Part shown: positions 37,530-49,993 of the stretch, piece by piece
Numbering within the stretch: position 1 is the first letter of the stretch
How the letters are laid out: each line of letters starts with the position of its first letter
NCBI RefSeq assembly: GCF_945859705.1
Contig: NC_079135.1
Span: 16,308,501-16,372,500 of the forward strand
Origin: Episyrphus balteatus
Lineage: Eukaryota; Arthropoda; Insecta; Diptera; Syrphidae
DNA length: 64,000 nt
Direction of reading: 5' to 3'
The notes under the pieces: model-generated
The model's database searches: none
What the model was told of the DNA's origin: nothing
Seen by the model: only the letters and a program-made list of their open reading frames with translations
Translations under genes and position numbers: made by a program

Positions 37530-38800
37530 TCGAAGGTTAAAATTAAACTAATTTCAAACCACACCGAATTAAATTATATCTACTTTGAAATCAAAAGGTT
37601 AAAATTTAACTATTTTCACAAAGAGCCAGGTTAAAATTTAACTAGGTACTTTCAAACAACAACGAGTGCAAATTTAACTACTTTCAAGTCATGGGGTTAA
37701 AATTTAACTTCTTTTAAATCACCGGGTTAAAATAAAATACTTTCAAACCACACCGGGTTAAAATTTAACTAATTTTAAACAAGCGGGTTTAAACTCAACT
37801 ACTTTTATTATATGTTTTTCAAACTACCGAGTTGAAATTTAACTTCTATTAATCCATGGGAATCAAATAAAACTATTTTCAAACCACTGGGTTATAATGT
37901 AACTAATTTTAAAACATGGGGTTAAAATTTAACTTCCTTCAAACCCCGGATTAAAATTTAACAACTCAAACATTGGAGTAAAAATTTAACTACTACTTTC
38001 TAAATACCGGGTTGAAATTTAACTTCTATCAAACCATAAGGTTAAAAAATTGCAACATTAACCCTCTGTAGGCACACCTCTTTTTTGTGACGTGATAGGC
38101 ACATGGGTGCGAATTTGGTTTATACTTTTTTCATGTCGCTAGAACTTTTTTTGGTCTCAATATTTTATAGAGAATAATGAATGAAATTGATGTAGAATTT
38201 TCCGAGGAATTCGAATATTGCATTCACAATTTAAAAAAAAATATTTTTTCACCCTTATAAAGAGATTTTTTTTGTGACCACTTTTTTGAAAAATCGTAAT
38301 TTTTTTTATTTTTGTCCTGCCAAATTCGCACCCGTGTGCCGACAGAAGGTTAACACCATTGGGTTAAAATTTAACTTTTTTCAAACCACTGGATTAAAAT
38401 TTAAAAACCTTAAAAATTTGGAGTAAAAATTTAACTGCTTTCAAGCTATCGAGTTAAAATTTCATTTCTATCAAACCATGGGGTTACAATTTAACTACTT
38501 TCAAACCATCGAATTTTAACTTCTTTCAAACCGGACAAGACTACTTAAGAAAGAATTGGTTTTAACCATGTATATTTTTATAAAACTTTTTCCATTGCTT
38601 AAAGTTTTCTTCTTTCAAATCACACCGGGTTGAAATTTAACTACCTTCAAAAATTATGATAACAATTAAGCTACTTTCGAACTACCGACCGGGATGAAAT
38701 TTAACTTCTATCAAACTATATAGTTAAATTTTAGTTGTTTTCTTTTTCAAACCACCCGGTTAAAATATAACTACTTTTAAACCAAAAATTTAGTTGTTTT
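37530..38800. repeat. Degenerate ~30-bp minisatellite (GGGTTAAAATTTAACTACTTTCAAACCAC)
   Basis: The core GGTTAAAATTTAAC recurs with spacings of 29-31 bp where measured (37695, 37725, 37756, 37786), with variable linkers CTTTCAAACCACACC or CTTCTATCAAACCATG. The units are diverged and the array is split by a TTAA-flanked MITE at 38058-38353. The core TTAAAATTTAA is close to self-complementary. Confidence 0.9.
38058..38353. mobile_element. piggyBac-like MITE (TTAA-flanked, 296 bp) inside the 30-bp minisatellite
   Basis: TTAA at both outer edges (38058-38061 and 38350-38353) encloses CCCTCTGTAGGCACAC on the left and GTGTGCCGACAGAAGG on the right, which are inverted repeats with two mismatches. 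Further in, TGGGTGCGAATTTGG pairs with CCAAATTCGCACCCG. TTAA target duplication and CC...GG termini are hallmarks of the piggyBac superfamily. No transposase frame is present, so the element is non-autonomous. Confidence 0.85.
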
Positions 38801-41089
38801 CAAACCACAAAGACTATTTTTTGTGAACTTTTTCAAATTTATCAAAATATTAGATAATACTGGTAAGTTTCTAAGATTCTTGAACTGCGACAGAAATCGG
38901 ACTAACCTCAAGCATATTAAAATGACTTCGACTGTAACCAAACAAAAATCCAATTCAAATCATTTTTGATGGAATCTTTTGTGAGTCACAATCAAACGAC
39001 ACGACCGACACGAGAACATGGAACAAGAAGAACATCCTTGTGTGACATCGCTAGATCTAAATAGACTGAAGGAGATATCTTTCCCAACAATTGCATTGCA
39101 CTAGCACATAAACTAGAATGACTATATACAGCGGTGACATTATACAGGAGGACATACAACCAATCCATCCAATCCGAAACCTTTTTGCCCCAGAAAGTAG
39201 AATGCAATTAAAAATCGAATCCTTATCTCTTATAGCTGCGTATCATAGAATAGAAGAAGAGCACATCACTCATAGAGGTTACGAATAGGTTACGTGTATA
39301 CTTTCCAAAACTTTCACTTTCTTGTTAACATTAACTATGAGAGTTGTTGCCTCTACACAAAGACAGATGGTTGCAGGATATAAAGGGTATAATAGAAGAA
39401 GCTTGGGTATATTCTTTTTGTCATTCATATAAAACACGATGTGGTAGTGGGTTGCAGCAAAAGGAGGAACAATTTGCCACGATAACGGGAAATATGTAAA
39501 TCGTGTAGGTGCGGCGGCGGTACACAGAATTTGATCGCTGAGGTAGAAAGGTTGAAAAGACTTTTGTCCCAAATGAATGCATAATTTCCCTTGGGTGGTG
39601 GTGGCTCGTGTATCGTTGCATGCCCAATGACTATACACGAGCAAGACCACCCTAAACCACCCACCCACCCACAGATATGACGAATACGGAAATTCTTTGA
39701 AATGACGTTGACAGCATAACGGGTTTTTGGCATTGTGTTTCGTTGAAAATTTCAATTTTATGCAGATATTCACATAGAAAGAGACTGTGGATGCATGCGT
39801 GTGTGAGTGTGTGGGTGTATGCTTTATCCTTTAGAAGAGTTTGTTCCAAGGCACAATGAAGTTACTCCGATGCCATATGCAAGACCTACACACACATCGA
39901 CCTCAAGTCTTCTATTTTGTGTGATTTTAAAGCTTTCCAGAATAGTTCTTTGGAATATTTTCGTCAGGTCGTTAAAGCAGCAAGGATATCTCGACTATTA
40001 AAACTCTTCGTCATAGAAAGAGGTAACTTTGAAATTTGTACTACCTCTGGGTTCTGTATAATGTTCAGACTTAATAGCAGTTTCGACCAAATTGTGGGTG
40101 AGCTGGAGAATATCGTATAATCGTATATACACAGGGTGTTCCTGTTCCACCTGAGTTCCAATCATCTATCCATCTATACAAACTTATAGCTACTCAATTC
40201 ATATCTAACCCCTGAGGACGCATTGAGTGTAAATATTGTTCTAGATGAATAGACAGGTGTTTCCAATAGCTTAGAGAAGTTCATAGGTACCCTAGGTATA
40301 TATTGGCATTTGTGTGGGCTCTCTGGTTCTTCTTATGCTGGAATTTTAAATAAAAAGCAAATATACATTCATATATACACGATAAAAGTTATGCTTTCAA
40401 TTTTAAAGTTTATAGCGAGAAAATCGAACTTTCGTTATGGACGATAAAAGTTCACACCTGTTTTCAATGTGGTGGCTTTTGGAATTTGTGCGAGAAGAAT
40501 TTGGGTTATAAAATCTAAGGTGATTCTAATAGAGTTGCTATATATGAAACGAAAAGAACAATAAGATTTTAGTAGGTTTTAAGGGTGTGCAAAGGTGATA
40601 TAAATAAAGTCTATTAAAATGTTGGAAAATGTATTTTAATAGTAATTTTTGGGGAAGGTATAAAGTTGAGGTTTTATTTAGGGAACCATGAAGCATAAAC
40701 GGCATTAAAATAGTTAATTCATAGAATTTGCCAAATTATTAGATGGTTTGAATTTGGTTAAGGAATAAAATTGTTTGGTAAAATTAATAAAAAAACAGAT
40801 GTTGAAGGGGGAAAAAATTTTAAATTAGTGTTTTTGTTCTTCGAAAAAGAATTTTACAAAATTTGGGTTTAAGTAGATATTGTACTATTTATTTTTTTTC
40901 TGAAAAATAGTTAAGTATATTCATAAAAATGCTTAAAAAAAAAGGGTAAAAGCTTACTAAATTCTTTTTTTTACTTTAAATTTCTATTTTCGAGTTGACA
41001 CTCTTACTATAAAGCACTGAAACTCACTGAGTGTATGTATGTATGGTAAAATACTAGAATTCAAAAAAAAATTTTGGAAAACTAATTTT
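38801..41089. other. Unique DNA, no gene called
   Basis: 38.95-40.3 kb is the least A+T-biased unique stretch in this part. It carries overlapping open frames on both strands, the longest 164 codons on the minus strand (39279-39773). None shows a conserved domain, and five frames overlap the same DNA, which argues against coding. Regulatory DNA or a transcribed UTR is possible. Confidence 0.4.
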
Positions 41090-42190
41090 AAATAAAAAAT
41101 AAATTTTACGACCTCAATTTTTTGGAAAAATGGTAAGGACACTTTTTAAAAGTTAAAAAAAAAAGTATAAAAATCGAAAAAATGGGGACTAGTTTTTTGT
41201 ATTGTTTTAGGCCCCTAACTTTCGAAATATTGATCTCAGAGGTCCAAAAATCTGGAGCACTGTAAAGAACAACTTTTAAGGCCCAGAAAAACTTTTAAAA
41301 CATCCAATTTAAAAAAGGGGCTAGGTCAAAAATGGTTTTTGGCTCTAAGACCCCCAAAAATTTGTTTTATAAGTCAGCTCTTGTCGCATATATAAAAAAA
41401 AAAAAAAATAATTTATAATAATTATGGTTTATAATAGAATTAAAAAAAAAAATCGAAAAACTAAGATGCGAAAAGTTTTTTCTTAGTTTCGAAAGCGATA
41501 TCTTTCAAAATACAAATTTTGCGACCTTAAGTTTTTGGAAGAAAAATAGTTAGAACACCGTTTAAAAGTTTAAAGAAAGTATAAAAAAATTTAAAAATCG
41601 AAAAAAGGGGGGACTACATTTTTTTTGTTTTCAGCCCCTAACTTTCTAAATATTAAACCCCTAACTTTCTTAATATTAAACTTAGATTTCCAAATCACTG
41701 CAGCAAACAACTTTTGAAGTTACGTTTAAAATTCGTTTTAAACATAATGCTTAAGCCCCTACAAGAATACGTCTTGCTAAATTGAAAATAATGAATTTTC
41801 AGTGAATTGGAAAATTTTTAAAAGTATAAAATGTTTTTATAATTTTGTTTAACTTTGACCTCAAATATCTTTAGAATAGTTAGATTAATGAAAAAAGTTA
41901 ATAAGACCTTTTTTGTGGAGCAATGAATTTCTTACAAGAATAGGTCTTGCACGTTTGATTATTATAATTTTTCAATTTGTTACAAAATTAATAACAAAAA
42001 ACGAATTTTTCAAGATTTTCTCAAATTTTTGGACCTCAAATATCTATTAAACGGTTAGATAAACGAAAAAAGAAATATATAAGGGATTTTTTGTAGAGCG
42101 TACAATTTTCTACAAGAATATGAAAAGAAATTTGATAAAAAGTCAATTAATAAAAAAATTATTTTTTTTTTGTTGGAGGTTTGATGTAAA
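41090..42190. repeat. Diverged segmental duplications
   Basis: About 200 bp from 41100 (ACCTCAATTTTTTGGAAAAA, then AAAATCGAAAAAATGGGGAC, then GGCCCCTAACTTTCGAAATATT) recurs about 415 bp later (from 41520) with many changes. A second pair, CCTCAAATATCTTTAGAATAG near 41859 and CCTCAAATATCTATTAAACGG near 42039, is about 180 bp apart, each followed by ACAAGAATA. These look like old tandem duplications. Confidence 0.6.
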
Positions 42191-44429
42191 AATGGAAAAT
42201 TAAAAAGCGGAAGGCCTTCCCATTAATATAAAGAGCTCATATTTGGTGTGTATATTAGGGTGGACCAAAAAAATCATTTTGGTCAAAAAAATCATTGGTC
42301 ATTATTTTGATTTGCACAAAATATTACTACCCTATTTTTTTCAGAATTTTTCGATGATGTTAAGGGGTTGCGCGCATCCCTTTATAAAAAAAAATAAGCT
42401 CTTTTAGTTTTTAATTTTTTTAAAGCTTAAATAATTTTTTTATCGAAAAGCTGTTTGAGTAAAAAGTATTAAGTATCAATAGATCTACTTACCTAAATTT
42501 TTCTTAAAAAAAAAAAAAATATATTTTTGACTGATTCCCAGGCGTTAGAAGTCGAAATTACTGATAAATGTTGGGAAAAAAGCCTTAAAACTATGTTTTA
42601 CTGTTTTTTATAACAGTTAAAATTATTTTTATCGTATTCCGCATTAAATTTACTATAAAAACCATGCTTTTACATTGCTCAATTCTTCTTAGATTGATAA
42701 AAGAAAAATAATATTTAAAAAAGATCGTACCAAAACAAGTGAATCAAAAATGGGGGAGGGTACTTTATCTTGGGCGCCGAGATTTGATAACAGTATTTTG
42801 TAGAGGAGTTAAATACGATCATTTTTTATTATGGGAGGGGTGGTCTATCTGGCTCCGTTTAGGCGGGAATGGCAATTTTCTAAAAAATTACCTTAAATAA
42901 TAAAAAAAATATTAATATACAATGGCAACACTTACAGTTATGAATGATAGCTTTTTCAAAAGCTAGAACTGTACACTTTATTCTAATTTTGAAGTAAAAT
43001 TATTTCAATAAAATCGTTTTTGAAATAATCGATTAAAATGTAAAAATTGGTAAAAAAGTTTAAAAAACACATTAAATACTGTTTTTGTCAAGATTGTGGA
43101 TTACAATACAAAAAATGGCTGATAAAATAAAGTGTCACAATTGATTCCTTATCAAAGACTGAAGTCCATATGTTTTAATGCTTTCTAGTTTTTGGAAAAT
43201 TGAAAAATAAAAAAAATTCTTTTTATCAACAAAATTTCTTTAAAATGTACCTATAAGGAGACAGTTTTTAAAATTCACAAACTAACTAAACTAAAAATTT
43301 AAACTCAAAAATATAACACACAGCCAACAAACAATTCACAAAATAACTTCAAAAAAGTTATTTTCCTTATATAGAGATTGACGCCGAAACCTATTATCTC
43401 TCAGCGTATTTCCATATTTCTTACTTTTTTTAATAAATTCATAATTTGCGTTTTAAGAATCAACATTAACTTTGTAATCCATCTTGCCAACAACAGCTTC
43501 CATTTCAAAGGTTCTTATGTTTTATTACCAACCAAAAAAAAGAAAGGGTCACAGAACCAACCTCTGTTAAGAATCTATCTAAAACAAAGTATCGTTTTTT
43601 TTTCCTCAATTTCCTCAAACTCATCAACAAAAAACTTCCTTTAAACAACGATATGGCATACGGATAGTGATATACCATTCAAAATGACTTCTAAACTAAA
43701 CCAACAAAAAAAGACTTCTCTCGTATAAAACCGGAAGAACACAAAAACAACACCGGAAACTACCCACCGAAACAAAATGCTACGTCGAACTTTTCCCCAT
43801 TCTAAAAGACAACAAAAACAAAACATATTTTACGAAAAAAAAATAAAAACCCAAACAATAAACAAAATGGTTGGTAACAATTGAAATTTGTTGTAGGTTC
43901 TATTTTTCACGACACGAGTGCAAGAGAGTTTACTCATTCCCATTCATGGATAAGAATGAATTTTGGTGGTTTTGGGGACCGCTTTTGGCGGTCTTTGGGA
44001 AAAACTCTAAACAGTCGTTATCGTCGTCATCGTTGTCACACAAAGAACCAAAAATTATTATTTTTCTCATCTCTTCAATGTAAAAGTTAGCCTATTAAAA
44101 GAGGTTTAAGTCTTTTTTAATGTTCCATAAGTAAAGCCTTTTTTTGAGTCAAAACGAAAATTGCGGTGAGAGAAGAGGTTTTAAAAAGGGGTAGAAAGTT
44201 TATGAATTGGCAATTAGAATTATTAATTTTAACCCAATAAAATCGAATGGAGTTTTGTGTTTTTTTTTTTTCTTTCAGTCTTTTTATTTTTTAACTTAGG
44301 TATACTTTTGCGATTCCTTAATAAATAAACAAACATATTTGAAGGTTAAATATTTGTCGAATATTATACAGAGTAGTTTTTCACAAGTTGGGACAAAAGT
44401 TGTTAAATAACATAAAAGACCAAATATTT
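42191..44429. other. A+T-rich DNA, no gene recognised
   Basis: A short AGGGTGGACCAAAAAAATCA motif at 42257 is followed by internal direct repeats of AAAAAAATCAT. A stretch at 42740-42860 has two loosely similar G-rich segments. Nothing supports a gene. Confidence 0.4.
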
Positions 44430-44515
44430 TTGGTGTCAAACTATGCAAAATTCAAAATCCCATAAAATCAAAACAACTCATCCAAAACTTATAAAAGATA
44501 AATTTTTGTACTTTG
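44430..44515 (+). repeat. Partial direct copy of the inverted arm that flanks the 11-bp array
   Basis: GTCAAACTATGCAAAATTCA and the following CATAAAATCAAAAC here match 45173-45230. The tail ACTTATAAAAGATAAATTTTTG matches the complement of the right arm near 48068-48090. The intact left arm lies about 740 bp downstream, beyond a TTAA MITE. This may be an earlier or rearranged copy of the same element. Confidence 0.8.
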
Positions 44516-44565
44516 CTATTCAGTCCTCTTTGAATCAGATACAATATTGGCATGAAAACATTCAC

Positions 44566-45115
44566 TTAACCCTTTCGGACCCAGCGTTACTCTCATGTAA
44601 CATATTTTTAAAAATTCGTAAAAAATATTCCATTAGATATTTTTTTAGGTTTCGATGGCTTAATTGAAAGATAATAATGCCTAGTTACTGAATTATTACA
44701 AAAATTTAGTCAAATATCATACCTTTAATTTTTTTTTATCGAAAAAAGAACTCAAATTTACATTTTTTCTTTTTTTTTGCAAAAAAAAAATTTTTTTATA
44801 TATGGTCATAATTTTGAAAAAAAGATATAAAAAAAGTTAATCCAGAAAGTGTTTTGCTTTTTGGCTTAGAAGAAGTAGAATATATTATTGTTCCATAAAA
44901 AATTATTTTCTCAGTTGTCCGACTTTTTTTGGTGGTCATAGGCAGTGCATGTTACTTACATGCAACATGAGAGTAACACATTAGTATTGCTATTTATTAT
45001 TTTGGAAAATAACTTTTTGCTATTCATATTTCTTAGTTGTGATGTTTTTGATACGATAATACTGAAAAAAAATTTTTTAATATTGATTTTCATAGCTTGG
45101 GTTCGAAAGGGTTAA
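44566..45115. mobile_element. piggyBac-like MITE (TTAA-flanked, 550 bp), second family
   Basis: TTAA at 44566-44569 and 45112-45115 encloses CCCTTTCGGACCCAG on the left and CTTGGGTTCGAAAGGG on the right, inverted with a few mismatches. Sub-terminally, GTTACTCTCATGTAAC at 44586 pairs with ACATGAGAGTAAC near 44965. The termini differ from the MITE at 38.1 kb, so two TTAA-inserting families are present. No transposase frame exists. Confidence 0.85.
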
Positions 45116-45135
45116 AAACAATCATATTTTTTCGG

Positions 45136-48100
45136 AAAAACGGCCATAACTCCGTTAATATTGGTCTTTTTGGGGTCAAACTATGCAAAATTCAAAATCA
45201 CATAAAATCAAAACTACGCATCGAAAACTTAACGCGTTTTGATCACGTTTTGGACGCGCTTAGGACGCGTTTTGGACGCGTTTTGGACAGGTTTAGCACG
45301 TTTGGGACGCGTTTAGGATGCGTTTTGGACGCGTTTAGGACGCGTTTTGGACGCGTTTACCACGCGTTTTGAACGCGTTTAGCACGCGTTTTGGACGCGT
45401 TCTGGACGCGTTTAGCACGCGTTTTGGACGCGTTTAGCACGCGTTTTGAACGCATTTAGCACGCGTTTAGCACGCGTTTTGGACGCGTTTTGGACGCGTT
45501 TAGCACGCGTTTGGGACGCGTTTTGGACGCGTTTTGGACGCGTTTTGGACGCGTTTAGCACGCGTTTTGGACGCGTTTTGGACGCGTTTAGCACGCGTTT
45601 GTCACGCGTTTTGGACGCGTTTTGGAAGCGTTTAGGACGCGTTTTGGACGCGTTTAGGACGCGTTTTGGACGCGTTTATCACGCGTTTTGGACGCGTTTT
45701 GGACGCGTTTAGCACGCGTTTTGGACGCGTTTAGGACGCGTTTTGGACGCGTTTAGCACGCGTTTTGGACGCGTTTAGCACGCGTTTTGGATGCGTTTTG
45801 GACGCGTTTAGCACGCGTTTTGGACGCGTTTAGGACGCGTTTTGGACGCGTTTAGGACGCGTTTTGGACGCGTTTAGCACGCGTTTTGGACGCGTTTAGC
45901 ACGCGTTTTGGACGCGTTTTGAACGCGTTTAGCACGCGTTTTGGACGCGTTTAGGACGCGTTTTGGACGCGTTTAGCACGCGTTTTGGACGCGTTTAGCA
46001 CGCGTTTTGGATGCGTTTTGGACGCGTTTAGCACGCGTTTTGGACGCGTTTAGGACGCGTTTTGGACGCGTTTATCACGCGTTTTGGACGCGTTTTGGAC
46101 GCGTTTAGCACGCGTTTTGGACGCGTTTAGGACGCGTTTTGGACGCGTTTTGGACGCGTTTAGCACGCGTTTTGGATGCGTTTTGGACGCGTTTAGCACG
46201 CGTTTTGGACGCGTTTAGGACGCGTTTTGGACGCGTTTAGCACGCGTTTTGGACGCGTTTAGCACGCGTTTTGGACGCGTTTAGCACGCGTTTTGGACGC
46301 GTTTAGCACGCGTTTTGGACGCGTTTAGCACGCGTTTTGGACGCGTTTTGGACGCGTTTAGCACGCGTTTGGGACGCGTTTTGGACGCGTTTTGGACGCG
46401 TTTAGCACGCGTTTTGAACGCATTTAGCACGCGTTTAGCACGCGTTTTGGACGCGTTTTGGACGCGTTTTGGACGCGTTTAGCACGCGTTTTGGACGCGT
46501 TTAGCACGCGTTTGGGACGCGTTTTGGACGCGTTTTGGACAGGTTTAGCACGTTTGGGACGCGTTTAGGATGCGTTTTGGACGCGTTTAGGACGCGTTTT
46601 GGACGCGTTTGCCACGCGTTTTGAACGCGTTTAGCACGCGTTTTGGACGCGTTTTGGACGCGTTTAGCACGCGTTTTGAACGCATTTAGCACGCGTTTAG
46701 CACGCGTTTTGGACGCGTTTTGGACGCGTTTAGCACGCGTTTTGGACGCGTTTAGCACGCGTTTGGGACGCGTTTTGGACGCGTTTTGGACAGGTTTAGC
46801 ACGTTTGGGACGCGTTTAGGATGCGTTTTGGACGCGTTTGCCACGCGTTTTGAACGCGTTTAGCACGCGTTTTGGACGCGTTTTGGACGCGTTTTGGACG
46901 CGTTTTGGACGCGTTTTGGACGCGTTTAGCACGCGTTTTGGACGCGTTTTGGACGCGTTTAGCACGCGTTTTGGACGCGTTTTGGACGCGTTTAGCACGC
47001 GTTTTAGACGCGTTTAGCACGCGTTTGGGACGCGTTTAGCACGCGTTTGGGACGCGTTTTGGACAGGTTTAGCACGTTTGGGACGCGTTTAGGATGCGTT
47101 TTGGACGCGTTTAGGACGCGTTTTGGACGCGTTTACCACGCGTTTTGAACGCGTTTAGCACGCGTTTTGGACGCGTTTTGGACGCGTTTAGCACGCGTTT
47201 TGGACGCGTTTAGGACGCGTTTTGGACGCGTTTAGGACGCGTTTTGGACGCGTTTAGCACTCGTTTTGGACGCGTTTAGCACGCGTTTTGGACGCGTTTA
47301 GCACGCGTTTTGGACGCGTTTTGGACGCGTTTTGGACGCGTTTTGGACGCGTTTACCACGCGTTTACCACGCGTTTTGAACGCGTTTAGCACGCGTTTTG
47401 GACGCGTTTTGGACGCGTTTAGCACGCGTTTTGGACGCGTTTAGGACGCGTTTTGGACGCGTTTAGGACGCGTTTAGCACGCGTTTTGGACGCGTTTTGG
47501 ACGCGTTTACCACGGGTTTACCACGCGTTTTGAACGCGTTTAGCACGCGTTTTGGACGCGTTTTGGACGCGTTTACCACGCGTTTTGAACGCGTTTAGCA
47601 CACGTTTAGCACGCGTTTTGAACGAGTTTAGCACGCGTTTTGGACGCGTTTGGGACGCGTTTTGGACGCGTTTGGGACGCGTTTTGGACGCGTTCTGGAC
47701 GCGTTTTGGACGCGTTTTGGACGCGTTTAGCACGCGTTTTGGACGCGTTTTGGACGCGTTTAGCACGCGTTTTAGACGCGTTTAGCACGCGTTTTGGACG
47801 CGTTTTGGACGCGTTTAGCACGCGTTTTGGACGCGTTTAGCACGCGTTTGGGACGCGTTTTGGACGCGTTTAGCACGCCTTTTGAACGCATTTAGCACGC
47901 GTTTAGCACGCGTTTTGGACGCGTTTAGCACGCGTTTTGGACGCGTTTAGCACGCGTTTTGGACGCGTTTAGCACGCGTTTGGGACGCGTTTTGGACGCA
48001 TTTTGGACGTGTTTTGGACGCGTTTAGCACGCGTTTAATACGAATTTTGTATGTGTCTTAAACGCGTTTCAAAAATTCATCTTTAATAAGTTGGGGATGC

Positions 48101-48185
48101 GTAGTTTTTGTTTAAGGGGATTTTGAATTTTGCATAATTTAACCCCATTAAGCGCATATTGAGCAAGTTATGGCCATTTTTCCAA
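45136..48185. mobile_element. Inverted-arm element with a 2.8-kb minisatellite core (foldback-like)
   Basis: The left arm, about 45138-45235 (CGGCCATAACTCC, GGGGTCAAACTATGCAAAAT, CAAAACTACGCATCGAAAAC in order), is inverted on the right at about 48065-48183 (GGGGATGCGTAGTTTTTG, GGGGATTTTGAATTTTGCAT, AAGTTATGGCCATTTTTCC in order). The whole space between the arms is the 11-bp minisatellite. This is the architecture expected of a Foldback-type element, or a MITE whose core expanded. No frame encodes a recognised protein and no clear target duplication was seen. Confidence 0.75.
45229..48056. repeat. 11-bp CpG-rich minisatellite (GCGTTTTGGAC / GCGTTTAGCAC), ~255 units
   Basis: Two main 11-bp variants alternate irregularly. 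Almost every junction forms ACGCGT, so the array holds hundreds of CpGs in otherwise CpG-poor DNA. Minor variants (TTTGGGAC, TTTACCAC, TTCTGGAC, GATGCG) mark higher-order copies: GACAGGTTTAGCACGTTTGG occurs near 45286, 46538, 46789 and 47064. Open frames of 60-90 codons with an 11-residue period (Asp-Ala-Phe-Trp-Thr-Arg-Phe-Gly-Arg-Val-Leu) are by-products. Confidence 0.97.
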
Positions 48186-49993
48186 TTTTTTTTTCATTTT
48201 TTAAGGTGATGGTTTTTTATCCAAAATTGTATACGATGCCCCACACGCAGATATATTTCGATTTAAATAAATGTTTCGGCGTAATTATATTTATACATTC
48301 CAAACTTTTGTCTCACACAATCTATTGGCCTCACGTTATCTATTTGCATTTTTTTTTCTCCGTGTATTCCCCTATCATCAAAAATCAATTACATATAACC
48401 AATCAGACATTTGACTTTCACACACAAAAAAATATGTATAACAAAAAAAATTCCAAATCTTCTAATTCAATTTGCACGCATCATTCTTCATTTATTTATG
48501 ATTCGAAAATACTTAAAAGCATACAACTCTTATGCACGGTTAAATATTTATAGGTTTTTTTTTTTTTTGGAGTACCACGTGAGTTCTATAACACAATACC
48601 TACTTTATACCTCTATACGCGATACGCAATGCCAAAAAGTAAACACAATCCTTAAGCCCCGTCATTATTTTGTGTATGTGTATGTGAAAAATGTTTGTAC
48701 AAAGTTCATACATACATGTACTTAAAGTCAAAGTCACAGCTTAGTTAAGTACCCATTTATGCCATGCCTTGAGCTATATCTTTCGCAGTCTTCCATTTGA
48801 TTTAATCCAATTATCAATGTTTCGGATCGGATTTATCAATTCATATTAAGGATAGGGCGCAAGAGCTATTATAGAGGGCTTAACAAAATAACACATACCA
48901 AAATCCATAACAAAGTTATCAAGGAAAGTTGTAAAAAAGCTTAGAAATAAATAAAGCTGTTTAGAGAAGGTAAAATGGTTTCTTGAAAAGACTTGCGCCC
49001 TTATTTGTTAAATCCAACCCTGATTATTTACTTTTTCAAAAAAAAAAGAAAAAAAAAAACAAAAATTGTCTTATTCAGAAGGTTTACCTTTTTCTTTTTT
49101 CCTTCGGGGAAACTTAATCATGGTGAAATTTGAATTTAATTTAACCCGACGACGACGATAAGAAGTCAGAATTTTCCGTTCGTTTTGACTTCGATTCGAT
49201 ATAAATCACATAAGTTGGCTTGTTGTTGGCTGTTGTTCTTTTCTTCGATTTTTTTTTTTTGTATTTTCTTTTTGAATAAACTTGTAGGCTTACGAGTACA
49301 CAATATTCTCTCCACATAACCCTTAAATAGAATTTAGGGAGCAATAATAAAGAATACGCACTTGCAAACGCACCAGAACTCCAATAATCATTGAAAGAGT
49401 GTGGGATTGAAGAGAGTTGGGGTAAAGTAAATGAAATCGACATTAATAAAACAAATGGATGAAATTGGCTTTGAAATCGGTAGGCACAAATCAAGCGAAT
49501 AAAGGAAGTAAATCTTTTGTGTGTGCGGAGAGGCTTAAGGATTTGTATATAAACTCGTATATGTTGTATAGGATGTAGGTATTATTATTTGTCTGCATTT
49601 CCGCAATTTTCTTATATGAAAGAGTCCTTTGAGAAACATATTCTTAAGCCCCAAACGTGTACCCATAATAATTCGTTGAGTTTTCTCTACATGCAAATAA
49701 ATCACTTTTGCAAAAGTTGTTTGTTTGGAAATGGCCATAAGGATTCTATTTTCGGTATGTTGCCATTTTGTTAATGTGAATTTCATACTCAGAGTTCTTT
49801 TTAAAAAGGTAACAAGGATATAATTTTTTTTCCAAAATTTGATAGGTAGTCCTCATATGTAGCTTCCATTTTTGTCAAGTTTTAAGATTTTCTAAATACT
49901 TTTGGAAATTCCCCTAAGATATTCAAAATTAATTGCGTGGACACAAAACCAATTTTATTGCTTAAATGTTTGGATTAAGGTAGTTTTAACGTA
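48186..49993. other. A+T-rich DNA, no gene recognised
   Basis: Unique sequence with short open frames on both strands and no conserved motif. A (CGA)-rich stretch is at 49146-49160. Confidence 0.45.

Noticed and set aside
39279..39773. 164-codon minus-strand open frame
   Set aside because: No domain. It overlaps several other open frames on the same strand and has no recognisable coding features.
45412..47840. Arg/Lys/Asn-rich and Asp-Ala-Phe-Trp-Thr-Arg repeat frames
   Set aside because: Products of the 11-bp minisatellite, whose period in protein is 11 residues in any open frame.
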